The position numbers and the translations under genes are program-made. The notes under the pieces were generated by a model. That model was not told where the DNA came from. It ran no database searches and saw nothing but the letters and a program-made list of their open reading frames with translations. A DNA stretch of 32,395 nt from Sediminibacterium sp. GTDB taxonomy: Bacteria; Bacteroidota; Bacteroidia; Chitinophagales; Chitinophagaceae. Below are positions 25,803 to 32,395 of this stretch, piece by piece (position 1 is the first letter of the stretch; each line of letters opens with the position of its first letter). The DNA is taken from the NCBI GenBank assembly GCA_017983845.1, contig JAGOAO010000020.1:1-32395 (forward strand), written 5' to 3'.

Positions 25803-27089
25803 ATGATGAGTCAAAATAGAAGAAAATTTTTAAGCACTGCTTTTTTATCTGCAGGCGCATTGGGCTTAAGTGGTAAAGTATTGGCAAGTGAAACTGAAAT
25901 CAATGTTGACTTACCTAAGTCTATCCGTGATTTAGTTCCGATGAAAGAAGGGGTAGTGCCAATTACTGTGGAAGAACGTAAACAACGTATTGCAAAAGCA
26001 CAAGCCATTATGGCGAAAGAAAAAATGGACGCCATTTTTTTAGAAGGCACTGCTTCTTGTTTTTATTTTACAGGCATGCGCTGGGGACAAAGTGAAAGAA
26101 CATTCGGTGTAGTGATTCCAGCAAAAGGTGCAATTGCTTATGTCTGTCCAAAATTTGAAGAAGATAGAGCGATGGAATTATTGAATCCTATTTTTGGAGA
26201 TGAAGTAAGATGTTGGGAAGAGCACGAAAGCCCTTATGCTTTAATTTTTGGAATCATTAAAGACAGAGGTGTTAAATATAAAAAAATTGGCATGGAAGAG
26301 CGTGTACGTTTTTTCATTGCAGATGGTGTAAAAAAATTAGCGACAGGTTTTGAGATAGTAGATGCAACTCCAGTGACTGCTGGTTGTAGAATGTATAAGT
26401 CAAAAGCAGAAATTGCTTTGATGCAATACTCAAGTGATATCACCATTCAAGCATATCAAGCAGCATTTGCGACTATTCGTCCTGGCATGTCTCAGTCTGA
26501 ATTTAGCGGTAATATTAGTGCGGCATTTAGAAAGCTGGGTTATAGCGGTGGAGCTTCTGTACAAGTTGGAAAGTATTCGGCTTTGCCTCATGGAAGTATC
26601 ACACCACAAGTCATTAAAGAAGGTGATATCGTGATGGTAGATGGCGGAACAAGTGTAGAAGGTTATGCATCTGACATCACAAGAACGATAGTGGTAGGTA
26701 AGCCAACACAAAGACAAACCGATGTGTGGAATATTGAATTAGCGGCACAGAACGCAGCATTTGCTGCCATCAAAATTGGTGCCCCTTGTGAAGTTGTAGA
26801 TGCTGCGGCAAGAGCCGTGATTGAAAAAGCAGGATTTTTGAGCAATTATAAATTACCTGGATTACCACATAGAACAGGACATGGTATTGGGCTTGAGGGA
26901 CACGAGTGGACCAATTTTGTGAAAGGCAATACTACACCATTGGCTGTGGGTATGTGTTTTAGTAATGAACCAACCATTTCTATTCCTGGCGAATTTGGCA
27001 TTCGTTTAGAAGACTGTTTATATATTGCGGAAGACGGTCCTCATTATTTTTCGAAGCAAAGTATTTCTATCGAGCAACCATTTGGATAA
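25803..27089 (+). CDS. Tat-exported M24 peptidase, Xaa-Pro aminopeptidase-like
   Basis: A 428-residue protein with a twin-arginine signal (NRRKFLSTAFLSAGALG, residues 4-20), implying export already folded. The start is either of two adjacent ATGs (25803, 25806). An N-terminal creatinase-like domain runs to about residue 190, and a pita-bread M24 domain follows. All five metal ligands of the family are present: D280 (MVDGG), D291 (SDITRT), H360 (HRTGHGIGLEGHE), E389 (SNEPTI) and E403 (RLEDCL). By family it would remove an N-terminal residue before proline, or cleave creatine-like substrates. It probably forms an operon with the upstream GGT and, with it and the flanking D-aminoacylase and M14 genes, suggests a periplasmic peptide-degrading set (inference). 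Confidence 0.88.
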   Translation: MMSQNRRKFLSTAFLSAGALGLSGKVLASETEINVDLPKSIRDLVPMKEGVVPITVEERKQRIAKAQAIMAKEKMDAIFLEGTASCFYFTGMRWGQSERTFGVVIPAKGAIAYVCPKFEEDRAMELLNPIFGDEVRCWEEHESPYALIFGIIKDRGVKYKKIGMEERVRFFIADGVKKLATGFEIVDATPVTAGCRMYKSKAEIALMQYSSDITIQAYQAAFATIRPGMSQSEFSGNISAAFRKLGYSGGASVQVGKYSALPHGSITPQVIKEGDIVMVDGGTSVEGYASDITRTIVVGKPTQRQTDVWNIELAAQNAAFAAIKIGAPCEVVDAAARAVIEKAGFLSNYKLPGLPHRTGHGIGLEGHEWTNFVKGNTTPLAVGMCFSNEPTISIPGEFGIRLEDCLYIAEDGPHYFSKQSISIEQPFG

Positions 27090-27136
27090 AGAATAATTGT
27101 TGTACGGTTCAATTCCTGCATAAAATTAATAGTATA

Positions 27137-27167
27137 AAAAAGGAGCTACAAATTGTAGCTCCTTTTT
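27137..27167. terminator. Bidirectional rho-independent terminator
   Basis: AAAAAGGAGCTACAA (27137-27151) pairs with TTGTAGCTCCTTTTT (27153-27167) around a single base. The flanking A and T runs suit both strands. It separates the convergent M24 and M14 genes. Confidence 0.9.
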
Positions 27168-27207
27168 AGTGGCCTTAGTACACAAGACAATACTGCATCA
27201 ATTAAAA

Positions 27208-29892
27208 CTATTTGTACAATTGATTGAATAGCATTTTATAAGTGCCATGTGTTTGGCCTCTAAACGTGATTTCAGGTCCATATACAAACAACTTACCTTT
27301 TCCAATTTTCGCTTCAAACGCAGCTACACCATCTTGTAAATAAGCCTGACCAAAGGCCCAGCCACTTCTTAATGTTTTGTCAGAAGCAAACCATGCAAGC
27401 GGAGTGATTGTTCCGTTGGCAATTGCTGCAGGCTGTACTTTGAAAACAGGGCTATTGTTAAAATAGACATCCGCCTTGTTTTTCATACCCCAGTTCGCTT
27501 TCAATTCTGGCGCGACTGCCACTTGTAAGATGCTTCCTGGTATATAAAATTTCTCTCCTGGTAGCACACGTTCTTTCCCGTTATTCATTTCTACAATTGC
27601 ATTCTTTACCGGAAGTTCTAAATGATAAGCAAGGTTTGCACTAGAACCAATGGTAACAACAGCGCCACCTTGTTCAATAAATGCTTTTAATGCAGGGACA
27701 GATTTATCTGCAGTGATTTTTCCGAGCATTGGATGAAACTCTGCTGGTATTTCGTCTAAGCTTGGTTCCTTCTCTTCATAAGGTGATGCAGTTCCAGCAA
27801 CTACTGAAGGGATGGCCCCATCCACAAATACAATCACATCATATTTATCTTTTAAATTCCCTGCATTGATTTCTTTTGCATAGATTAAATTAAACTCAAA
27901 ATGATGTTGTTCTAAAATCCATCTAACCCAACCAGAAGGCATTGATCCGCCATAGCGATCCCATAATGCAATTTTTAATCTCTCTATTTTAATGGCATCA
28001 GCTGGTATATTTTCAACAGCAATCGCCGTAATGCCAGCTTTGGCAATCGTTTCTTTGTCATTTGACAAAGCAGCGATCTCGAAATAAAATCCAAGCTTGT
28101 TTTTGTAAACAGCTTTACCAGATTTTAATAAATCATTCACCAGAACAAAGTTGTTATTGTCAGTTGATTTAATGACATAAAATTTATTTACACTGTTAGG
28201 TGTAACGATGATACTGCTTTTTGGATTTTGTGTTTGACCATAAGGAATGGCTTCAAAAGGACCATTGAAGTCATTTAAAATTCTATCAAACTCAACACCC
28301 ATTGTGTATGCTGGTGTCCAGCCTGCTGCATCATAAGGACGTACTGGAGGTCCACCTGGATACAAGAAATCATTCGGATGATCCTGAGGGTCAAACATGT
28401 CTAATACATGTGCTCTAAATGCTTGATTGGTTCTTACAACATAAGATCCAGCGCTGTAATTTTTTCCATTCACCATAAAGTCACTGGTTGCTTTATGCAC
28501 TTTGATCCCACTTTGAATTAATATATTGACAAAAGCAACAGCACTGGTCGTTTGATTTGCAGGAATGATATATCCTCTTGGATCTCTTAAGTTGGGTGCC
28601 TTGTATATTTTTGCAAAATTTTGAGCTGCAATACTATCCACACGCAGGTCTCTTTTCTCTGCCTTTAATTGTTCATTCAACATTTCAACTTTGTTTGGAG
28701 AAAGGGTCCAGTTGTCTTTGTTGCCTGCATCAATAGCTGCTTTACCCATTTTATACATATTCAACAACACTTCGTCCTTATACCTTGCTGCATAATTTAA
28801 TACCGCATAGTTTAAGGAGATAGAATAATCAATTGAATTTTTGAAATACCATTTTTGTGGTGCAATTGGATAAGGCAATCCACTGTTAGGGATCAATCTT
28901 TGTGGTACCAGAGGAATATTCATTGGTGTTGGACTTCCAATAATCTCTGTTAAAATGCCCACAATATTATGGTAGTAAGCAGTTGTTCTTAAGCCACCAT
29001 TCCACCATGTTGAATAAACCGATCCACCTTTCATGGTATAACCTGGTTTTTGTTCTGCATTCAAGCGACTGCTCATAGCAGCACCCATGGCGTCTAAGCT
29101 AGTAATTAACAAAGGGTTGTATACATAGTTAAATGGATCTCTGTAAGGAGGTCCTGCTACAACGGTTCCAGCCGGTCCTGTTTGGTGGTGATTGTATAAT
29201 ATTTGAGGCATCCATTCAATATACTGTTGACGACTCATGTTTTTTGATTCACTCATGTTCATCATAAAGAAGTCACGATTGTTATCGTGTCCAATATATT
29301 TTTGGTACAATCTAGGCAAAGCTGCTGTAGCTCTTTTTAAAGTATCTGCATTACGCATATACCAATTGGATACTAGTTCTTGTCCATCAGGATTGGCATG
29401 TACAAATAAAATGATGGTATTTTTTAAAATATTTTTTGTTTCCTCATCTTGACGTGTGATGATTTGATACATCGTTTCAATCCATTGATGAATACCCACT
29501 ACTTCGGTTGCGTGTAATCCGCCATCTATCCATACAACGGCTTTTCCCTCATTAGCCAATTGCTTAGCATCTTCCTCTGTTAAAGATTCTGCCCTTGCTA
29601 GTTTTTGAGAGATCGATTTATATTTCTGTAATTGCTTAATATTTTCTGGACTTGAGACAATCATCATGTAATGATTGCGTCCCTCTTCGGTCGTACCTAT
29701 ATTTGTTAATTTAACCTTGTTTGAACTTGCAGCAATTTTTTTCAAATAAGCCTCGGTTGCAGTGAATGTGGCTAACTTATAGTTGTCGCCAATATTAAAT
29801 CCAAAGTGACTTTTTGGACTCGGTACAGATTGTGCAAATACTTGTGTACTTATAATTAGTACAAAAGAGAGCAGATAAACGATTCGACGCAT
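27208..29892 (-). CDS. Secreted M14 family zinc carboxypeptidase
   Basis: An 894-residue exported protein with a signal peptide (residues 1-21, ending TQVFAQ). The M14 zinc-peptidase domain covers about residues 30-400. It has the HxxE metal motif H127-A-T-E130 in WIDGGLHATEV, NPDGQELVSNW, the SESKNMSRQQY region, and a third His at about 235-236 in YNHHQTGPAG. The C-terminal 450 or so residues form a long extension of the type often seen in Bacteroidota members. They include RIERLKIALWDRYGG-like and VFVDGAIPSV segments, then TIGSSANLAYHLELP, typical of a glutamine-amidotransferase-like fold (inference). It removes C-terminal residues from peptides or acts on cell-wall peptides; the specificity pocket is not resolvable here. 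The gene is transcribed away from the coupled surface-protein pair upstream. Confidence 0.87.
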   Translation of the reverse strand: MRRIVYLLSFVLIISTQVFAQSVPSPKSHFGFNIGDNYKLATFTATEAYLKKIAASSNKVKLTNIGTTEEGRNHYMMIVSSPENIKQLQKYKSISQKLARAESLTEEDAKQLANEGKAVVWIDGGLHATEVVGIHQWIETMYQIITRQDEETKNILKNTIILFVHANPDGQELVSNWYMRNADTLKRATAALPRLYQKYIGHDNNRDFFMMNMSESKNMSRQQYIEWMPQILYNHHQTGPAGTVVAGPPYRDPFNYVYNPLLITSLDAMGAAMSSRLNAEQKPGYTMKGGSVYSTWWNGGLRTTAYYHNIVGILTEIIGSPTPMNIPLVPQRLIPNSGLPYPIAPQKWYFKNSIDYSISLNYAVLNYAARYKDEVLLNMYKMGKAAIDAGNKDNWTLSPNKVEMLNEQLKAEKRDLRVDSIAAQNFAKIYKAPNLRDPRGYIIPANQTTSAVAFVNILIQSGIKVHKATSDFMVNGKNYSAGSYVVRTNQAFRAHVLDMFDPQDHPNDFLYPGGPPVRPYDAAGWTPAYTMGVEFDRILNDFNGPFEAIPYGQTQNPKSSIIVTPNSVNKFYVIKSTDNNNFVLVNDLLKSGKAVYKNKLGFYFEIAALSNDKETIAKAGITAIAVENIPADAIKIERLKIALWDRYGGSMPSGWVRWILEQHHFEFNLIYAKEINAGNLKDKYDVIVFVDGAIPSVVAGTASPYEEKEPSLDEIPAEFHPMLGKITADKSVPALKAFIEQGGAVVTIGSSANLAYHLELPVKNAIVEMNNGKERVLPGEKFYIPGSILQVAVAPELKANWGMKNKADVYFNNSPVFKVQPAAIANGTITPLAWFASDKTLRSGWAFGQAYLQDGVAAFEAKIGKGKLFVYGPEITFRGQTHGTYKMLFNQLYK

Positions 29893-29971
29893 AGTGTTAA
29901 TTTTTAGTCAAACTAAAGTTAACGTTGCGTCCTTGTATTTTAAAAGAAATTTTATGAATGGACTTATATGT

Positions 29972-31114
29972 TTATTGTATCCTGTATAGGAGGATTTGTG
30001 CACTTGGGGTACTGGGCCTGGAGGGACTAGAAAGGTTATTTGTTTTCAATAATTGCGTTTGACCATTACGCACACTGAAAAATAATTCTACATAATCTGC
30101 TTCTCCTATAGGAATGATTGCTTGTCCTGAAAAAATATTTTTGGCGCCGATGGCGCCAGTTAAGAACTGCCTAAGGCTGTTAGGATATGCGGCGCCATTG
30201 CGTCTGATCCAAACACTGATTTCGTCATTTGCTATTTGACCATTGCTTACCTGAAGACTGTATTGTAAATAATACACGCCTTCTTTGACAACCGATATCC
30301 TGCTTGGTTCCATGCTGGTATTTTTGCTTATGTATAGCCTGCTATTACTACTTGTATCCCTCCATTTAACTGCGGTTGCGGTATTGATTGTTGCAATTTG
30401 CCTGCTTGTATCAAAAAAGGCGCCGTAATCTGTTTGAAAAGGCAGGAATCCTAGGCTTGCCTCTAATTCGGCCTTATTGATCTCCCCCTTATTTAGTTTT
30501 TGATTGATCCTATTGCTTAAACTCGCTGTGTCTTTTTTGTCTAATTTATTACTGATTGCAAGCGATGCTGCCTTGCTCAATGCTTTTGAACTGTCAGGGG
30601 TATTATTGACCTTGTCTAATTGCAGTGCCTTTTTGATGTCAAGTAAATTTGTGACTCCTGTACCCCCTTGTTCTATCTGAATCACACCCTCAATACCTGT
30701 AGACTTTATGTGGTCTGCAGTAAAGGCATAAGCTACATAGTTGATCGGCTGCTGCCCGACATATGTAAAATTCAAATGATTATCCGGGTCAATTTCTACA
30801 CGAATAAAATGTTCTTTTTCACTCCATTTTATTTTTGTAAAGTCACCCTCTGTTTTAATTTTTGCGAATTCATCTGCTCCAATTAAAATAGTAAACAAGC
30901 CCAGGGTATTCGTAGTGATTGATTTTATTTCCTGATATACAATGTTGTTTTTTATCGTATCTGTTAATAAACTAATTCTAACTTGCAATTGTTTATTGCT
31001 TATAACAATACCTTGACTATTCCTAGCTACGGCCTGAAAAGCAATGCTCCTTTGATTTTGAGCAATCATCTGGTTGCTCAACAATAAAGATAAAAGTAGA
31101 AAAATATTTTTCAT
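29972..31114 (-). CDS. Exported surface protein with tail-fibre-like linker and jelly-roll-like C-terminus
   Basis: A 380-residue protein with a signal peptide (residues 1-19, ending MIAQ). Residues 20-135 carry the beta-sandwich start common in Bacteroidota surface proteins (SIAFQAVARNSQGIVISNKQ, LGLFTILIGADEF, HFIRVEIDPDNHLNFTYVG, QPINYVAYAFTAD). A middle segment GVIQIEQGGTGVTNLLDIKKAL resembles the GGTG linkers of phage tail fibres. It is followed by a Lys/Asp/Ser-rich, coil-like stretch. Residues from about 245 to the end look like a trimeric C1q/TNF-type beta jelly roll (VKEGVYYLQYSLQVSNG, DEISVWIRRNGA). The first ATG overlaps the stop of the preceding gene in an ATGA, so translation is coupled. 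Likely an exposed, possibly trimeric surface protein; function unknown. Confidence 0.72.
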   Translation of the reverse strand: MKNIFLLLSLLLSNQMIAQNQRSIAFQAVARNSQGIVISNKQLQVRISLLTDTIKNNIVYQEIKSITTNTLGLFTILIGADEFAKIKTEGDFTKIKWSEKEHFIRVEIDPDNHLNFTYVGQQPINYVAYAFTADHIKSTGIEGVIQIEQGGTGVTNLLDIKKALQLDKVNNTPDSSKALSKAASLAISNKLDKKDTASLSNRINQKLNKGEINKAELEASLGFLPFQTDYGAFFDTSRQIATINTATAVKWRDTSSNSRLYISKNTSMEPSRISVVKEGVYYLQYSLQVSNGQIANDEISVWIRRNGAAYPNSLRQFLTGAIGAKNIFSGQAIIPIGEADYVELFFSVRNGQTQLLKTNNLSSPSRPSTPSAQILLYRIQ

Positions 31115-31662
31115 TGTTTGATAATTTTAAGTGACTTAATCCAGTACATAGAGGATGCGGTGAATGCAATATTTTCGGGCAAGTAATCTATTAAAATAAA
31201 ATACACCCCATTTGAAAGCGCAGGAGTTGGTATAGAGAGATGCATTTGACTACTTGCTACTTTAGTATTTGTAGCTAAAACCAATCTGCCACTAAAATCA
31301 AAAACACGATATCCAAAAATGATCAAATCTGTTTCTTTTGAAAAAAGTAAAATAGCATTTGCGTTATGCTGAAACTGAGCCAATATGGTTGGATCAAATT
31401 TGGACGGCTTGTTGTTGTCTGAGAATCGATAAATATTGGGCTGAATAAAGCCAGGGGTAAAGAAATAATGTGGGGATGGGTTCCATGCCAAAGTCGTTAG
31501 GCCAAGATCTAGTTGCCAATCAAGTTGAATGGCATTTGATTGAATCAGCCCATACCCTGCAGATTGTGTAAATGACTGTAATGCAATTGATTGCCCCATT
31601 AATATGGGCCTATTTACTGTCAAAAGCATGAAAATGAATACAATTCGTATGACTAGGTTCAT
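31111..31662 (-). CDS. Exported protein, probable T9SS substrate with a C-terminal sorting-domain-like end
   Basis: A 183-residue protein with a signal peptide (about residues 1-24, ending LMGQ). Residues 25-75 follow a pattern I recall from short Bacteroidota T9SS cargo (QSFTQSAGYGLIQSN..QLDWQLDLG..T, then a GFIQPNIY phrase). The last 75 residues fit a type IX secretion C-terminal domain: FGYRVFDFSGRLVLATN, then LSNGVYFILID, ending SLKIIKQ. The 'D.SGR', 'L..GVYF' and terminal 'KI.K' elements are typical. If correct, the protein is exported and attached or released at the cell surface. It overlaps the next gene by four bases (ATGA). It is divergent from the lipoprotein gene. Confidence 0.65.
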   Translation of the reverse strand: MNLVIRIVFIFMLLTVNRPILMGQSIALQSFTQSAGYGLIQSNAIQLDWQLDLGLTTLAWNPSPHYFFTPGFIQPNIYRFSDNNKPSKFDPTILAQFQHNANAILLFSKETDLIIFGYRVFDFSGRLVLATNTKVASSQMHLSIPTPALSNGVYFILIDYLPENIAFTASSMYWIKSLKIIKQ

Positions 31663-31809
31663 CTTTAAATATAGGCGTACATTATATCCATTAATGCCGT
31701 ATTTCTACGTCCTCATCGACACTTTATATTTCAGGTTTAAATCCTGTAGATGTTAGATGGATCCATAAGGTTAGATATATTGTTAATAATTGTTATCTTT
31801 ATTTTTCAA

Positions 31810-32259
31810 ATGATGAAAATGAAAAGCGTTAAAAACACACTATTATTGGCTTTGATGAGCCTTGTATTTGTGGCTTGTAGTAAAGGCGGAGACAGTCCTG
31901 CTCCACCTACACCTAATCCACCTGTAGTGACTGAGCCCAGCTTAACTGCTTCTAATGCAGTGATTGTAGATATCGATCCAGGTACAAGTAATATTTATGC
32001 TGTTTTAGGAACGACTCAGAAAATGGAAGTGAGATTAACTGCAATTCCTGCAAGTGGTGTTACGATTGATACTAAAATGATCAAAGTGGCGGACAATACC
32101 ACTGCTTTTTCAAATAGTATCTCAAGTACAAGCTTGATCAATCCTGTTAATGTAACTGGTTTAGTGCCAGGTGTGTTATACAACCTATCGGTAGTAGTGA
32201 CTTCAAAAACAACTGCTTCAAATACAAAAACAATTGAATTTAAGATGGCTGCCAAATAA
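31810..32259 (+). CDS. Small lipoprotein with an Ig-like domain, unknown function
   Basis: 149 residues from the ATG at 31810; ATGs at 31813 and 31819 are equally possible, and the frame is open to 31750. The lipobox FVAC gives a lipidated Cys at about residue 23, followed by SKGG and a Pro/Thr-rich spacer (PAPPTPNPPVVTEP). The remaining 100 or so residues look like one beta-sandwich domain (repeated T/S/V strands, with a final NLSVVVTSK...KTIEFKMAAK), similar to fibronectin-type or Ig-like modules. I cannot assign a family. Possible promoter TATCTTTA (31794-31801, one base from consensus) lies very close to the start. A terminator follows. Confidence 0.72.
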   Translation: MMKMKSVKNTLLLALMSLVFVACSKGGDSPAPPTPNPPVVTEPSLTASNAVIVDIDPGTSNIYAVLGTTQKMEVRLTAIPASGVTIDTKMIKVADNTTAFSNSISSTSLINPVNVTGLVPGVLYNLSVVVTSKTTASNTKTIEFKMAAK

Positions 32260-32283
32260 GCGTACCTGGTTTAAATATATTTG

Positions 32284-32315
32284 TCCCTTATCCTTTTGGA
32301 TAGGGGATTTTTTTT
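32284..32315 (+). terminator. Rho-independent terminator after the lipoprotein
   Basis: TCCCTTATCC (32284-32293) pairs with GGATAGGGGA (32298-32307) with one G-U pair and a TTTT loop, followed by eight T. It lies about 25 bp after the stop codon. Confidence 0.9.
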
Positions 32316-32348
32316 GTAACTTATAGTCTCTTAATTATTTAATTCTTC

Positions 32349-32395
32349 ATGAAAAATAATAAAACCATGACCATTCAATTGATGAAAAAAATTGT
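32349..32395 (+). CDS. Start of a gene cut by the window edge
   Basis: An ATG at 32349 opens a frame that runs to the window end (MKNNKTMTIQLMKKI). It begins after a terminator and an AT-rich stretch, and its basic start, MTIQLMKKI, would suit a signal peptide or the beginning of an envelope protein. Too short to identify; an ATG at 32367 or 32382 could be the true start. Confidence 0.35.
   Translation, partial: MKNNKTMTIQLMKKI

Noticed and set aside
26430..26845. Several overlapping short frames in the M24 gene region
   Set aside because: All lie inside a coding frame that contains every metal ligand.
30570..30720. Prophage tail-fibre gene
   Set aside because: The GGTG linker resembles tail fibres, but the protein has a Sec signal peptide and no phage genes are nearby.

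Overview
The window looks like a piece of chromosome from a Bacteroidota bacterium, most probably Chitinophagaceae-like (inference). It is AT-rich. It carries a SusC/SusD pair, an outer-membrane beta-barrel TonB receptor, a DUF6526-type protein and a MoxR/VWA pair typical of the phylum. There are many Sec signal peptides ending in AxAQ, no clear Shine-Dalgarno sequences before starts, and one good TAnnTTTG promoter. I see no rRNA, tRNA, CRISPR array, insertion sequence or prophage.

Layout. 1-4.1 kb: the 3' end of a penicillin-acylase-family gene, a shortened ORF6N-domain protein, an SDR protein lacking the catalytic Tyr, a small membrane protein and a secreted serine (beta-lactamase-like) hydrolase. 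4.1-8.6 kb: a large secreted Asp-box/BNR beta-propeller protein, a DUF6526 membrane protein, and a divergent metallophosphoesterase. 8.8-14.7 kb: a SusC/SusD uptake pair closed by a terminator, then a secreted phosphodiester glycosidase with its own terminator. 14.8-16.1 kb: an unrecognised protein preceded by a good promoter and a potentially structured leader, facing a winged-helix protein. 16.1-21.3 kb: a TonB-dependent receptor, divergent from a two-gene VWA / MoxR-type AAA operon. 21.3-29.9 kb: a block of exported hydrolases (SGNH esterase, N-acyl-D-amino-acid deacylase, gamma-glutamyltranspeptidase-like, Tat-exported M24 peptidase, M14 carboxypeptidase). 30-32.4 kb: a translationally coupled pair of surface proteins (a T9SS-substrate-like protein and a tail-fibre/jelly-roll-like protein), a lipoprotein, and the first codons of another gene.

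Functional reading. Most genes encode exported or cell-envelope proteins. At least five act, by family, on amide or peptide bonds (penicillin acylase family, D-aminoacylase, GGT, M24, M14), which suggests scavenging of peptides, modified amino acids or cell-wall fragments. SusC/SusD and the TonB receptor would import products. These are functional inferences from family membership.

I found no clearly new multi-gene system. The items most worth a second look are the leader plus unknown gene at 14.8 kb, the AAA/VWA pair with an altered Walker B, the coupled surface pair at 30-31.7 kb, and the internally deleted ORF6N gene containing a long palindrome.
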